Below are positions 44,589 to 54,577 of a DNA stretch of 64,000 nucleotides, piece by piece (the stretch's first letter is position 1; each line of letters starts with the position of its first letter). Position numbers and translations under genes: made by a program. The stretch is from Paenibacillus antarcticus (GTDB lineage Bacteria; Bacillota; Bacilli; Paenibacillales; Paenibacillaceae): NCBI RefSeq assembly GCF_001637225.1, contig NZ_LVJI01000001.1, forward strand, positions 372,001 to 436,000, written 5' to 3'. The notes under the pieces are model-generated. The model saw only the letters and a program-made list of their open reading frames with translations. It made no database searches and was not told the DNA's origin.

Positions 44589-47036
44589 ATGACTATGTTT
44601 AGAAAGATCTTATTATTAATGACGATTACAATTATGGTATTGGCATCCTTATTATTAAGTCCCACCAAAGGAGAAGCTGCTGAAACTATGATTTATCAAC
44701 CTACCGAAAAAACAACAGGCCTTATAAGAAATCCAGGAATGGGCTGGGTGCTCTATTGCGATGCATTCGGTCAAATGACCGACAGCACAATTCCAGACAT
44801 CAACAAATGCGTGAATAATCCGACCTTGTTCTGGCAGGCATTTGATAATTCCGGGGCCACAGCAAAAGCGACCACCTTCTACATTCGTGCGCCTTGGTCC
44901 TTCTATGAACCTGCAGCCGGGCAATATAGTTGGAATAATACAAGTTCGAATTTTTCTGTTCTAGTGCAAGGTGCACTCGATCGCGGATTAAGGATTGCCT
45001 TCCGTGTGTACGTGGATAGCCAGGATTCCTATCAGCAGGCGACTCCGGAATACGTGCGTGTTGCAGGTGCAAAAGGGTATACTAATACGTTCTGGACTCC
45101 TTATGTGAACGACCAAGTCTTCTTAAACAAGCTGAACACCTTCATCGCAGCATTCGGAGCAAAATATAACGACCCTACGAAGGTAGATTTTATTGATGCT
45201 ATGGGTCTAGGCGCTTGGGGAGAAGGCCATAACATGCGTGTCGACAGCACTCAGCCGGGCAATATCAATTCCAGCGTCATGACGATTGCACAATACTACC
45301 GTGACGCCTTCCCTAGCATATTGCTCGGAGGTCAACAGGGTGGCCCACTAGCAAGTGCAGCAGAATCTTTAGCCCAATCGAACAAATACGATATTCTTAG
45401 ACGCGACAGTATCGGAATGGCACAATATTTTACTCAAGCTGACAAGAATTATTATGTAAACAGATTGCTTACTTTTGGTATTCCATTATTCTCAGAGAAT
45501 GGTTGGAACTACTTCGCACATGACTTTACAGGGTATATGAATCGGAACGGAAATCCTTTCTCCAACATTCGAGATATGCTGGCTTACAGCTTGAACGACG
45601 CAAAAGCCGCACGCGCGAACACATTTGATCTGCGCGTTCCTGAGGATGCGATCGAATGGATGAAGAATGTAGATTTGGTGGACGACTTCATCGTCAATGG
45701 TGGATATCGATTCGTACCGGTTAACTTTACCGCACCTACATCGATTGTCTCAAATGAATATATTACGGTACAAAGCAATTGGAAAAACACTGCAATTGGA
45801 AAACTTCCAAACGATCGAACGGCTTGGAATTATAAGTATAAAGTCGCTTACTCCCTACTGAATAAGTCGACCAAACAGCCGGTATTTACGAGTGTGACCA
45901 ACATTGATCCATCAGAATGGCTTAAGGGGAACAATTACCAATATGACACGCCTATCAGCTTCGGCAATGTTGCTAACGGTGTTTATGATTTAGCCTATGC
46001 GATTGTCGATACCTCGAGAGGGAACGTACCGGCGATCAACCTTGCTGTTACTGACCCGGTTACCTCTACAGGATGGTACCTAATCAATCAAGTCAGCGTC
46101 TCTGGCATTCAGTCAGTCGCTCAGAAGCAAGACTTACCGAACTATCGATTCTCGGAAGACTTTAGCAGCGTACAAGGAAACAAGCAGTGGTATTACATGC
46201 AAGGTAGCGGTTCGAGCTATACTAACATGACATGGGATGCTGCATCGAACAAGTGGATCGGTGCAAATCAATGGAATCAAATCGGTGTGAATGCACTCAT
46301 CCATCCAGACAAGAACGATACAGTGGTCGCCTGGAAAGCACCTATGACAGGCAATATTGTTATTAAGGGAAAAGCGGCCAAGCAGAATAACACATGTGGT
46401 GATGGTGTACGAGTCAAGATTGTAAAGAACAGTACCCAGGTATGGCCAGCAAGCGACTGGCAAGTAATCGGTGCGGCTGATATTACGGGAAATACACACA
46501 ACATCTCCACATCAGTCTCCCAAAATGATTACATTTATTTCGTCCTAAACCAGAATGCGAACAATTCATGTGACGGCAGCAGATGGAATCCAACGATTGA
46601 ATACATGCCATCCATTAACGTTGCACCTCAGGCTGTTGTAACAACAACTATGGGGACAAGTGGCGGTAATATTTCCAATATTAACAATGGGATAATTACA
46701 GATGCTTGGAGCAGTGGTAATGGTGTTGCTCTTCCTGGTTATATTACACTTGATTTGGGAACAGCCGCAAAGATGACGAATAGTATTACCCTTGTAACGC
46801 ACTACGGGATAGGGCAAGGGATTACAAATGTAGATATCGAATATGATAATGGCGGAATATGGGTACCTGCTGCGACACAAGTTCCTATTACATGGAGTTC
46901 GAATTCGGATGATGAAGAATTCAGGAACATTCCCTTCACACCTGTTCTAACAAACAAAATCCGAATTAAAGTAAACAGTGGAAACCTACTATGGGGACAC
47001 GTTGCTTTAAACGAAGTTCAATGGTTGACGTATTAA
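44589..47036 (+). CDS. secreted DUF4832-like glycosidase candidate with a C-terminal discoidin-like domain
   Basis: AAGGAG precedes the ATG by eight bases. The signal peptide ends near residue 31. Residues 35-510 carry an uncharacterised TIM-barrel-like domain (NPGMGWVLYCDAFGQ, FYIRAPWSFYEPAAGQYSW, GLGAWGEGHN, YGNVANG-type C-terminal beta part), as in the DUF4832/DUF4874 family related to GH42-like folds. Residues 675-815 look like an F5/8-type C carbohydrate-binding module (NVAPQAVVTTTMGTSGG ... GHVALNEVQW). It probably works outside on polysaccharide, and its cre site fits that. The catalytic residues are not assigned. Confidence 0.75.
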   Translation: MTMFRKILLLMTITIMVLASLLLSPTKGEAAETMIYQPTEKTTGLIRNPGMGWVLYCDAFGQMTDSTIPDINKCVNNPTLFWQAFDNSGATAKATTFYIRAPWSFYEPAAGQYSWNNTSSNFSVLVQGALDRGLRIAFRVYVDSQDSYQQATPEYVRVAGAKGYTNTFWTPYVNDQVFLNKLNTFIAAFGAKYNDPTKVDFIDAMGLGAWGEGHNMRVDSTQPGNINSSVMTIAQYYRDAFPSILLGGQQGGPLASAAESLAQSNKYDILRRDSIGMAQYFTQADKNYYVNRLLTFGIPLFSENGWNYFAHDFTGYMNRNGNPFSNIRDMLAYSLNDAKAARANTFDLRVPEDAIEWMKNVDLVDDFIVNGGYRFVPVNFTAPTSIVSNEYITVQSNWKNTAIGKLPNDRTAWNYKYKVAYSLLNKSTKQPVFTSVTNIDPSEWLKGNNYQYDTPISFGNVANGVYDLAYAIVDTSRGNVPAINLAVTDPVTSTGWYLINQVSVSGIQSVAQKQDLPNYRFSEDFSSVQGNKQWYYMQGSGSSYTNMTWDAASNKWIGANQWNQIGVNALIHPDKNDTVVAWKAPMTGNIVIKGKAAKQNNTCGDGVRVKIVKNSTQVWPASDWQVIGAADITGNTHNISTSVSQNDYIYFVLNQNANNSCDGSRWNPTIEYMPSINVAPQAVVTTTMGTSGGNISNINNGIITDAWSSGNGVALPGYITLDLGTAAKMTNSITLVTHYGIGQGITNVDIEYDNGGIWVPAATQVPITWSSNSDDEEFRNIPFTPVLTNKIRIKVNSGNLLWGHVALNEVQWLTY

Positions 47037-47114
47037 GTCCTATTTGAATATCCTAACGAGATATTTCCAAAAATAGAATAATGTTTACCTTTGACAGTTG
47101 GAATAATCAAAAAG

Positions 47115-47160
47115 AAAAGAGGCATCGTATGAGTTCTCAAACTCATACGATGCCTCTTTT
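47115..47160. terminator. bidirectional terminator with a 21-base perfect stem
   Basis: AAAAGAGGCATCGTATGAGTT (47115-47135) pairs fully with its complement (47140-47160) around CTCA. It ends the glycosidase unit. Confidence 0.85.
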
Positions 47161-47194
47161 TACAAAATGTGGACAAACGGAGTTTCCCTTGTAT

Positions 47195-47249
47195 AAAACC
47201 CTTGATGCACAAGGGTTTATCGCCTTTATTATATCATGCCGCCCATAAC
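47195..47249 (+). other. left dyad with a groEL-3'-end-like block, putative attachment site 1
   Basis: A dyad AAACCCTTG-ATGCA-CAAGGGTTT (47196-47218) is followed by a block whose reverse complement reads ATG GGC GGC ATG ATA TAA (Met-Gly-Gly-Met-Ile-stop), as at the end of groEL. The same arrangement, ungapped, recurs at 60528-60581. It also lies close to the end of the rRNA methyltransferase gene, so termination by the dyad is the plain alternative. Confidence 0.55.
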
Positions 47250-47335
47250 ATTAGGTGAGTTTTAGGTCTTATCATATGTTTGGTATGCGGGAACATATTA
47301 ACCTAGAGTTTGAGCAACTCAAGTTATTCAAAAGA

Positions 47336-48730
47336 CTATATTGTCAGCTCCAGCCAAGCCACACACTCCACATGAACGGTATGAGGGAATAGGTCGACAG
47401 GTTGAACGGTTTGAAGCGTGTAACCGAATGGCAACAATTCAGCTACGTCTGTTGCGAATGTGTCAGGATTGCATGATACATAGACGATCCGTTTTGGTTT
47501 GGAGCGTCCAATTCGGCGCATCACTTTCCCGCCAGCTCCGCTACGTGGTGGATCGATCAACAGAATATCAGCGAATCCGAAATGATCATGCATCTCATCT
47601 AGTCCTCTACGTGCATCACGTGCAAGGAATGTCGTGTTATGCAAATCATTATCGATGGCATTGCGTTTGGCCGATTCAATCGATGTCTCGACAATCTCGA
47701 TTCCCGCCAATTCCTTCACACGCGCTGCGAACGGTAATGAGAATGTGCCGACACCACAAAATAGGTCGATCATTTTCTCGTCTTCCCTTGGTTTTCCCAT
47801 TTTGAGCGCAAGATCCACAAGCTTTTGGGCCTGTAAAGGATTTGTCTGGAAGAATGTATCGAACCAAAGACGATAGCGATAGTTTGCCATTTCATCATAA
47901 ATGAAATCACGACCCGCTAACAGATGCGTATCCTCAGATTGTGTGCGATCCGCCCAATCTGTGTTCACAAGCCAAAGTAGGCTTTTCACATTTGGTAATT
48001 TCTTCGTGATCCGCTCGATAAGATTGTCAACTGCAGACGCCAATTCACCATCAGGCGTTTGTGTAGCAAACAATGCCAACATCATTTCGCCAGTAGCAAA
48101 CGATTCCCGCACCATCAAATGACGAAGAAGCCCCTCATGTGTATCTTTATCATAACCTTTAAGTTCGAACTCTTTCACCCATTCGCCTACTTCCAACATG
48201 CCATCGACCATATTCCGGCCTGCAATCAGACACGTTTCCAGTGGAATGATCTTTCGGAAATTCCCTTGTTCATGCATTCCGATATCCCCTTCAGGCGAAA
48301 ACGTGAACTCCATCTTATTACGGTAATGCCAAGGGTCGTCCATACCTATCGTGTCCAGTACCAGTTCAGAATCTAATCCTTCGCGTTCTAATGCGTTCTT
48401 CACATGGTTGGTCTTATGCTTCAATTGACCTTCATACGTCCAGTGTTGCCATACACAACCTCCGCAAAGCTCAAAATGAGGACAAGGCGCATCCGTCCGT
48501 TCGGGGCTAGCAGCTACAATCTCTATAGGCATTGCCTTTCTTCTTTTCTTATCGGGATGATCGACGACGACCTGAACTGACTCCCCTATGAGCGTCTGCG
48601 GAATCGTCAGCTTCAGCTTTCTAGGATTGGAACCTTTATCACTCTCACGCCAAATCACGGCTTGTCCATTGCCTTTATCATCTAAATAATCAATTTCTGC
48701 TAGAAGCGTTTCTTCTTTTATAACAGTCAA
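47336..48730 (-). CDS. 23S rRNA (uracil-C5)-methyltransferase, RlmCD/RumA type
   Basis: TTG at 48730 follows AAGGGG by nine bases. The 464-residue enzyme has an N-terminal TRAM RNA-binding domain, a cluster of Cys for an iron-sulphur site (CPHFELCGGC near residue 85, a later Cys near 170), SAM-binding MIDLFCGVGTFSLPFA, DPPRSGAG and the catalytic VYVSCNPDTFA. It methylates 23S rRNA uridines. Its position inside the flanked segment is unusual for a house-keeping gene and may be a second paralogue. Confidence 0.9.
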   Translation of the reverse strand: MTVIKEETLLAEIDYLDDKGNGQAVIWRESDKGSNPRKLKLTIPQTLIGESVQVVVDHPDKKRRKAMPIEIVAASPERTDAPCPHFELCGGCVWQHWTYEGQLKHKTNHVKNALEREGLDSELVLDTIGMDDPWHYRNKMEFTFSPEGDIGMHEQGNFRKIIPLETCLIAGRNMVDGMLEVGEWVKEFELKGYDKDTHEGLLRHLMVRESFATGEMMLALFATQTPDGELASAVDNLIERITKKLPNVKSLLWLVNTDWADRTQSEDTHLLAGRDFIYDEMANYRYRLWFDTFFQTNPLQAQKLVDLALKMGKPREDEKMIDLFCGVGTFSLPFAARVKELAGIEIVETSIESAKRNAIDNDLHNTTFLARDARRGLDEMHDHFGFADILLIDPPRSGAGGKVMRRIGRSKPKRIVYVSCNPDTFATDVAELLPFGYTLQTVQPVDLFPHTVHVECVAWLELTI

Positions 48731-49035
48731 GGAATGATTCCCCTTTCAATAGTCAACTCTTGTAGTGAAGGATTATTTCCACAATACTTGCTACCTCTTC
48801 AAAACAGACACACCTTGTCATTATAATGAAAATGTGTCTGAATGAAAATGCACTTCTTACAAATTCAACAACATGAAGTGTAGTGGGTGATAGACACAAA
48901 AAAACATTTACATTAACTGGTGAAAGTCGCTCACATAATTAATTCAGTGCATTAAACGTAAATAATTGATACTATTTATGATGGGTTACTATAGCAAAAA
49001 AAAGTTTTATATGGTAAGCCCATGCTTCCGATGCG

Positions 49036-49081
49036 ACTTTTCAGTTGCGGGATGCTTAGTCAAGATGTACAACTGAAAAGT
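49036..49081 (+). promoter_or_regulatory. leader hairpin directly before the Dus ribosome site
   Basis: ACTTTTCAGTTG (49036-49047) and CAACTGAAAAGT (49070-49081) are perfect 12-base complements around a 22-base loop. The stem ends four bases before the AAGGAG site, so it could sequester or present the start region. There is no T-run, so it is not a simple terminator. Confidence 0.55.
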
Positions 49082-49097
49082 ATAAGGAGAAGATAAT

Positions 49098-50075
49098 ATG
49101 AGTAACGAACAAAATTTTTGGCTTGATTTACCGAAGCCATTTTTTATATTAGCACCAATGGAAGATGTCACAGATGTTGTATTTCGTCACGTCGTTAGTG
49201 AAGCTGCAAAGCCCGACGTATTTTTCACGGAATTCACAAATACAGAAAGTTATTGTCACCCTGAAGGAAAAAACAGTACACGTGGTCGATTAACGTTCAC
49301 AGAAGATGAGCAACCGATTGTCGCTCATATTTGGGGCAATAAACCTGCATTTTTTGAACAGATGAGTATTGATATGAAAAAACTTGGATTTCGGGGTATC
49401 GATTTAAACATGGGATGTCCAGTACAAAATGTCGCAGCTAATGGAAAAGGTTCCGGATTAATAAACCATCCTGAAGTTGCGGCAGAAATCATTCAAGCAG
49501 CAAAAGCAGGAGGATTACCGGTTAGTGTTAAAACAAGATTGGGGTACTCTGATATTGAAGAGTGGCGCGATTGGTTAGGACATATATTGAAACAAGATAT
49601 TGCGAATCTTTCCATTCATCTTCGTACAAAAAAAGAGATGAGTAAAGTAGATGCACACTGGGAACTAATCCCTGAAATAAAAAAATTGCGTGATGAAATT
49701 GCTCCAAATACGTTGTTAACCATTAATGGAGATATTCCTGACCGCGCAACAGGATTAAAATTAGTAGAACAATACGGCGTTGATGGTGTCATGATTGGCC
49801 GTGGCATTTTCACCAATCCATTTGCTTTTGAAAAAGAACCTAAAGAACATAGCGTGAAGGATTTTCTCAATTTATTACTTTTACATTTGGATCTTCACGA
49901 TAAATATTCAATGGAAAACGAACCACGTCCATTTAAACCACTTCTTCGCTTTTTCAAAATCTATGTTCGTGGATTCAAGGGCGCAAGCGAACTAAGAAAT
50001 CAATTAATGGATACGGCGTCAACAGATGAAGTACGTCGTTTAGTGAAACCTGTTTTAGAACAAGGATTAGATTGA
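49098..50075 (+). CDS. tRNA-dihydrouridine synthase
   Basis: AAGGAG precedes the ATG by eight bases. A 325-residue FMN TIM barrel: [31 protein letters not shown] with the catalytic Cys, [18 protein letters not shown] and [10 protein letters not shown]. It reduces tRNA uridines to dihydrouridine. Codons are more AT-rich than in the neighbouring methyltransferase, which fits a separate origin. It is divergent from the methyltransferase; 48731-49097 holds only promoter-type sequence and the leader hairpin. Confidence 0.9.
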   Translation: MSNEQNFWLDLPKPFFILAPMEDVTDVVFRHVVSEAAKPDVFFTEFTNTESYCHPEGKNSTRGRLTFTEDEQPIVAHIWGNKPAFFEQMSIDMKKLGFRGIDLNMGCPVQNVAANGKGSGLINHPEVAAEIIQAAKAGGLPVSVKTRLGYSDIEEWRDWLGHILKQDIANLSIHLRTKKEMSKVDAHWELIPEIKKLRDEIAPNTLLTINGDIPDRATGLKLVEQYGVDGVMIGRGIFTNPFAFEKEPKEHSVKDFLNLLLLHLDLHDKYSMENEPRPFKPLLRFFKIYVRGFKGASELRNQLMDTASTDEVRRLVKPVLEQGLD

Positions 50076-50096
50076 AGCATATCCACCTGTACATGA

Positions 50097-50131
50097 TTTA
50101 AAAGACTTGCTGTTAAAACAAGTCTTTTAAA
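50097..50131 (+). terminator. terminator of the Dus gene
   Basis: TTTAAAAGACTTG and CAAGTCTTTTAAA pair around an 8-base loop, then a short run. Confidence 0.75.
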
Positions 50132-50179
50132 ATGCACCCTATAGAATAGACACTTGAATGGATACTGACCTTTTTATAC

Positions 50180-50221
50180 AACGTAGACTTCCCTCACATG
50201 AGGAAAGCCTACGTTATTTTT
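50180..50221 (+). terminator. extra hairpin with T-run
   Basis: AACGTAG and CTACGTT with inner CC/GG pairing, followed by ATTTTTGATG. Second of a series of stems in this gap. Confidence 0.5.
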
Positions 50222-50325
50222 GATGATGAATGGAACTTTCCATTTACCGAGTATTCCAGAATCCAAATATTTAGATTTTACGCCGCAATGTTCGCGAAAT
50301 CAATATGACTACATGAAAAATAATG

Positions 50326-50375
50326 AGAGACCTCCCAAAAGTTCAATGAACTCATGAAAGGTCTCTGATTTTTGC
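50326..50375 (+). terminator. third hairpin with T-run
   Basis: AGAGACCT (50326-50333) pairs with AGGTCTCT, with an inner GTTCAATGAAC dyad, followed by GATTTTTG. Confidence 0.5.
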
Positions 50376-50390
50376 ACTATGTTTTCAAAC

Positions 50391-50414
50391 GGTGTTTCCT
50401 CTCAAGGAAACACC
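50391..50414. repeat. fourth hairpin
   Basis: GGTGTTTCCT and AGGAAACACC are perfect 10-base complements around CTCA. No T-run. Confidence 0.5.
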
Positions 50415-50490
50415 TGAAGCAAAAAGATTTATCACCATGATTCGTTAGACAACCCCTAAGAAGTTATTTGGCCTAATCAGTATAAATGAT

Positions 50491-50520
50491 ATAAAAGCCC
50501 TTCGCTAGAAGGGCTTTTAT
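50491..50520 (-). terminator. terminator of the SLH protein gene
   Basis: ATAAAAGCCCTTC and GAAGGGCTTTTAT, 13-base perfect arms around GCTA, just after the stop at 50532. Confidence 0.85.
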
Positions 50521-50531
50521 ATTACTCCTCT

Positions 50532-53500
50532 TTACTTTGTCAGATTCAAAGCTCTGTATATCATTGCGACAAACTCTGCCCGTGTCACGGGTTCATTCGG
50601 ATTAAATTTGCCGTTATCACCTAGTACAATCTCTAGTTCTGCTAGTGCAGTGATATAAGCATGGCTCCAATGCGTTGAAGGTACGTCTTGGAAAGTACTT
50701 GTTCCACCTAGTTCTATCTTAAGGGCAAGCGCAACAATTTTTGCCATCTGAGCACGTGTCACGGGTTCAGTTAGATTAAATCTACCATTTGATCCGTCTA
50801 CAATTCCTGCTTGTTGTAATAAAGTAATGGCTTTATAGGACGGATGGCTTGGTGATACATCAGAAAAAGCTATCGCCTCACGTGTTGGTTCGAACTCGAA
50901 AGCACGCATGAATATCAGGGCCATATGTTGCCGCTGGATTGATTCATTCGGATGGAACGAGCCGTCTGGATACCCCGTAATTATACCTTGACTAGCTAAT
51001 TCTTCAATCATACCTTGTCCCCAATGTCCCGAAATGTCATCCAAACTCAACGGAAGCTCAGATTTCGATCCATCTGGGGCTGGCTCTGATTCTTGACTCG
51101 GCTCCGGTGCTGGGGAATTTCCGCCATTGGTTTCAAAATAAACCGTTGAATTTGGTGGTGGTGTTGGAATAGAACCTCCTCCATTACTTCCAGAGGAACT
51201 ATTAGCAATCCACTTCGCATACAACGTCATATCCGCTGTGACCATATCCTTCGTGAAGATCCATTGGTTCGTTAATGTTATCTCTTTATACCATCCACCA
51301 AATGTATAACCTGACTTCGTTGGTGTACTCGGTTCGGTTGCCGTTTCGTTGTATGATTTATTCTGAGTCGCTACGACACTTCCTCCATTTGACTCAAAAG
51401 ACAATGTATAATGATTAACATCCCACATTGCATACAACGTGACATTTGCTGTGCTTATATTGAATATATCCTTCGCTGCATAGCTTGTCCCACTTCCATC
51501 TGCTTCGCTATTCCAACCCTTAAATGCATATCCCGTTTTCACTAGACTTCCAGTATTATCAGCTACTGTTACACGATTCCCAGTCTCATAGGTTTGACTA
51601 TCTATGGGTACAAGTCCTCCAGTAGCTCTATTTCCGTCGTAGCTTACTCTATATTTGAGAATGTTGAATGTAATGGTACTCGAGTTACCTGCGGCATCCG
51701 TAACAATAAGTATATAGGAGCCTTCATCGCCCACAGACGAGCCATTTATAAAGGAATTGCGATTCAATGTTGCGGTACCTTCATTAAAATTAATTGTTCG
51801 TGAGGAACTATAGCTCTCTCCATCGGTTACACCTGTGACGATCGGAGCTGTCATATCCAGAATAATGCTATCTTGAGCTGATCCAACAGTACCTGCATGA
51901 TCAATAAACTGTACATAAACCGTCTTGTAATCATCTACTGCTGGCAATGTAAATGTATATGTCTTGCCTGCTATATACAATTCATTAGCTGACCACGTCA
52001 GATTGTCACCAGAGAATTTTACATACACGACATCAGTCACTCCTACCACGGGTGTGAGCGCAAGATTTACCTCTCGCTCTGTTGTATACGCATCTCCGTT
52101 ATTAATAACGACAGTACCCGTTGGGGCTACAGTATCTAGTGTAATGATTAATGTGTATGTGGGAGATACATTTCCTGCCCCATCTATTAGCTGTATCGTA
52201 ACTGCGTTTTCTCCATCGACACTTCCTATATTAATCTCAAAGCTATTACGATAAGCAATCGTCGTTGGTGCTGATCCATTGATTGTATATTGGATAGCAG
52301 TAATATCGGTTACACCTGTTGCTGGTGTCACTTCAACTAATACATCCGAAAGATTCGTATAGGAATTGCCACCATTTATAACTACTTTGCCTGTTGGGGC
52401 AATACGGTCAAGTGTTACTGCCGTTGTAAGTACCGTTGTGTTTCCAGCTAAGTCCGACAGACGAACCTGCAAAGTTTTCACGCCATCTTCCACTATATCT
52501 TTCAGCGTATACGACTGTGTACTTCCACTGTATGCTACCTTTGTTCCGTAGCTCTCACCTACTTCACCGAGCTCCATATAATCTGCATTACTGCTAGTAA
52601 CCGTTAGAGGTACGACGGTGGAGTTCGTTATGCTTGATCCAGTAGCACTTATTGTACCTGTCGGTGGTGTCGTATCTAAGATAATACTATCCTGAGCTGA
52701 TCCAACTTGAGCTGGTGGTCCAACATTACCTGCACGATCAATAAAGCGTACATAGACCGTCTTGCTACCATCACCTACTGGCAATGTATAGTTCATACTT
52801 GCGCTATATTTTTTTTCATCTGACCATGTAAGATCGTCATTAGAGAACTGTACTCTAGCGACATCCGTCACTCCTGGTCCTAGCGTAAAATCAAGAGTTA
52901 CCTGTTGACTTGTTGCATACGCAGCTCCAGAGTTAATGGAAACTGTCCCTGTCGGCGAAGTTTTGTCTATTGTAAATTGTACCTTTTCTGATTTATTTTC
53001 TACTGTAACAATTAGAGTGTATGAACCTTCTGCTGAAACTGGTAAACCACTCAAAAAAGCGGCTCCATTCAACGTTGCCGTACCAATATTGAATTTTGGA
53101 GTAACATTAGATTTATAACTCACTCCGTTCTCAACGCCTGTTATTTCAATATTCTGAATCTCTGAATAGGTAATAATTAAGTGTGGTTTAGCCAAATGAC
53201 TATTAATCTCTCCAGTATTTATATAATGATCCATATTAGTAATATTTGAAGCTACGGCATCTGCATATGAAAATGCCGATAGAATAAGTGTTGCTTTTGG
53301 GGTAGTTTTAAGAGATTCCTCTATAATATAGCGAGTAATATCAATCGGTCCAAGTATCGGTTTATCTATATTTACATTATTAGGAACAGGGATACTTTGT
53401 GTTGACCCTATTGTCGGTTCTGGAACAGTGGCGGAATTAACTAACCCTGCAACCCAGGAATGATTGGTACTTGTTGATACTTTTAATGAGAATGGAACTA

Positions 53501-53831
53501 TTGATTGAGTATTAGCATCTGTCACTGGGAAGTAGAGACTAGCGCTTTCAATTTCATATCCGGAAGGGATTGTTGGAAGAGTAAAATTTAATAAAATTTG
53601 TGCTTCTGTTTTATTATAGAAATCCATGTATCCTACACTTAGAACACCCTCCCCATCCTCATCAAGAAAATTACCAGAGCTTTCATATACTAACGTTGTG
53701 TCCTCTGTTGCATAAATCGACTGTTGATCACCATCTGCTGCAAAAGCATCCTCAGTATTAAAAACTCCTATTATCGAACTTACCGCTACTATTAGCAAAC
53801 TTACAACCGAAACAAGCTTCTTTCTCACCAC
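50532..53831 (-). CDS. S-layer-homology surface protein with DNRLRE, Ig-like and Listeria-Bacteroides repeat domains
   Basis: The start GTG-GTG (53831) follows AAGGAAG. The 1099-residue protein has a signal peptide (to about residue 32). Residues 35-225 resemble a DNRLRE carbohydrate-binding-like module (EAQILLNFTLPTIPSGYEIE). About five bacterial Ig-like repeats (PTGTVSINSGAAY, PTGTVVINNGDAY, PTGKVVINGGNSY) span 230-740. Two InlB-B type repeats follow (ATGGLVPIDSQTY ... FKGWNSEADGSGT and FGGWYKE), then a Pro/Ser linker and three SLH domains (about 925-1099: ISGHWGQGMIEELASQGIIT, SDVSPSHPSYKAITLLQQAG, DVPSTHWSHAYITALAELEI). It should anchor to pyruvylated cell-wall polymer and act outside. 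Confidence 0.92.
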   Translation of the reverse strand: MVRKKLVSVVSLLIVAVSSIIGVFNTEDAFAADGDQQSIYATEDTTLVYESSGNFLDEDGEGVLSVGYMDFYNKTEAQILLNFTLPTIPSGYEIESASLYFPVTDANTQSIVPFSLKVSTSTNHSWVAGLVNSATVPEPTIGSTQSIPVPNNVNIDKPILGPIDITRYIIEESLKTTPKATLILSAFSYADAVASNITNMDHYINTGEINSHLAKPHLIITYSEIQNIEITGVENGVSYKSNVTPKFNIGTATLNGAAFLSGLPVSAEGSYTLIVTVENKSEKVQFTIDKTSPTGTVSINSGAAYATSQQVTLDFTLGPGVTDVARVQFSNDDLTWSDEKKYSASMNYTLPVGDGSKTVYVRFIDRAGNVGPPAQVGSAQDSIILDTTPPTGTISATGSSITNSTVVPLTVTSSNADYMELGEVGESYGTKVAYSGSTQSYTLKDIVEDGVKTLQVRLSDLAGNTTVLTTAVTLDRIAPTGKVVINGGNSYTNLSDVLVEVTPATGVTDITAIQYTINGSAPTTIAYRNSFEINIGSVDGENAVTIQLIDGAGNVSPTYTLIITLDTVAPTGTVVINNGDAYTTEREVNLALTPVVGVTDVVYVKFSGDNLTWSANELYIAGKTYTFTLPAVDDYKTVYVQFIDHAGTVGSAQDSIILDMTAPIVTGVTDGESYSSSRTINFNEGTATLNRNSFINGSSVGDEGSYILIVTDAAGNSSTITFNILKYRVSYDGNRATGGLVPIDSQTYETGNRVTVADNTGSLVKTGYAFKGWNSEADGSGTSYAAKDIFNISTANVTLYAMWDVNHYTLSFESNGGSVVATQNKSYNETATEPSTPTKSGYTFGGWYKEITLTNQWIFTKDMVTADMTLYAKWIANSSSGSNGGGSIPTPPPNSTVYFETNGGNSPAPEPSQESEPAPDGSKSELPLSLDDISGHWGQGMIEELASQGIITGYPDGSFHPNESIQRQHMALIFMRAFEFEPTREAIAFSDVSPSHPSYKAITLLQQAGIVDGSNGRFNLTEPVTRAQMAKIVALALKIELGGTSTFQDVPSTHWSHAYITALAELEIVLGDNGKFNPNEPVTRAEFVAMIYRALNLTK

Positions 53832-54107
53832 ACACGCACTTCCTTCCCATACTAGGTAATTTTATCGAGTGGTTCCTCATCCGTCTTCCTACTCAGGATT
53901 AATTTAAATAAAAAATACCATATTTATACATTGCAGTAATTACTATACTTCAAAATATCTCCTTGTCATAGTGACTGCTGTCATCAATGTTGTCATGTGA
54001 CAAAAAGTAAATTTTTGTAAGATTATTATGATGTGAATGTATCAGCGTGAATTTCAGGTCATTGGACAAAGAGAAATGATTCTCCTTCAACAGGAGAATT
54101 AAACATA

Positions 54108-54142
54108 AAAAGACTCCCTCCTGTTTTTAGGAAGTAGTCTTT
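54108..54142. terminator. hairpin, probable terminator
   Basis: AAAGACT and AGTCTTT with inner TCCT/AGGA pairing around TTTT. A smaller ATTCTCC/AGGAGAAT hairpin lies at 54079-54099. Nothing else is seen in 53832-54253 apart from promoter-type AT-rich sequence. Confidence 0.5.
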
Positions 54143-54253
54143 ACTGTAATAAATAGTTTTTAACGTGACTCTCACTATGCGCGAAACACCTACTTGCTCA
54201 CTCTGCAATTCTAGCGGGATACTTCATTTCAACTTTCAGGTTAAGTTATGATA

Positions 54254-54577
54254 CTAAACGATAATTGCTGTTTGGCTTTGATCCAACTTGTAACATATAC
54301 ATGCTATTACACATGCCGATATCGCCAAGATGGCAGCAGCTACAGGAAGAGAGGTTAATCCGCCATGTTGGACTACCACGCCACCAATCGCGGATCCACC
54401 TGCGATTCCTAAGTTAGAGGCTACTGGATTCAATGATGCAGCAAGGTCCTTCGCTTTTGGTGAAGACTGCTTGGCCAAATCAATCAAATAAAGCTGAGCG
54501 GGTGCACTCACAATACTCGACATTGCGCCTAGAACAATGAGTACGATCATTCCTAGAATCGAGATCGATGCGGTCAA
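54254..54577 (-). pseudogene. C-terminal fragment of an MFS efflux transporter
   Basis: Only about the last 107 residues are left: two to three helices and an SIVSAPAQLYLIDLAKQSSP loop typical of the second half of AraJ/PbuE-type MFS transporters (LNPVASNLGIAGGSAIGGVV). The N-terminal nine helices are missing. The coding frame runs without break into the neighbouring conjugation-ATPase fragment at 54577, so this is a recombination junction. Inactive. Confidence 0.75.

Noticed and set aside
46134..46499. Minus-strand open frames inside the glycosidase candidate
   Set aside because: Two overlapping shadows without start signals.
47219..47249. groEL gene end
   Set aside because: Only about 18 bases look like groEL codons (also at 60561-60578) and no more of the gene follows; treated as part of an attachment-like block.
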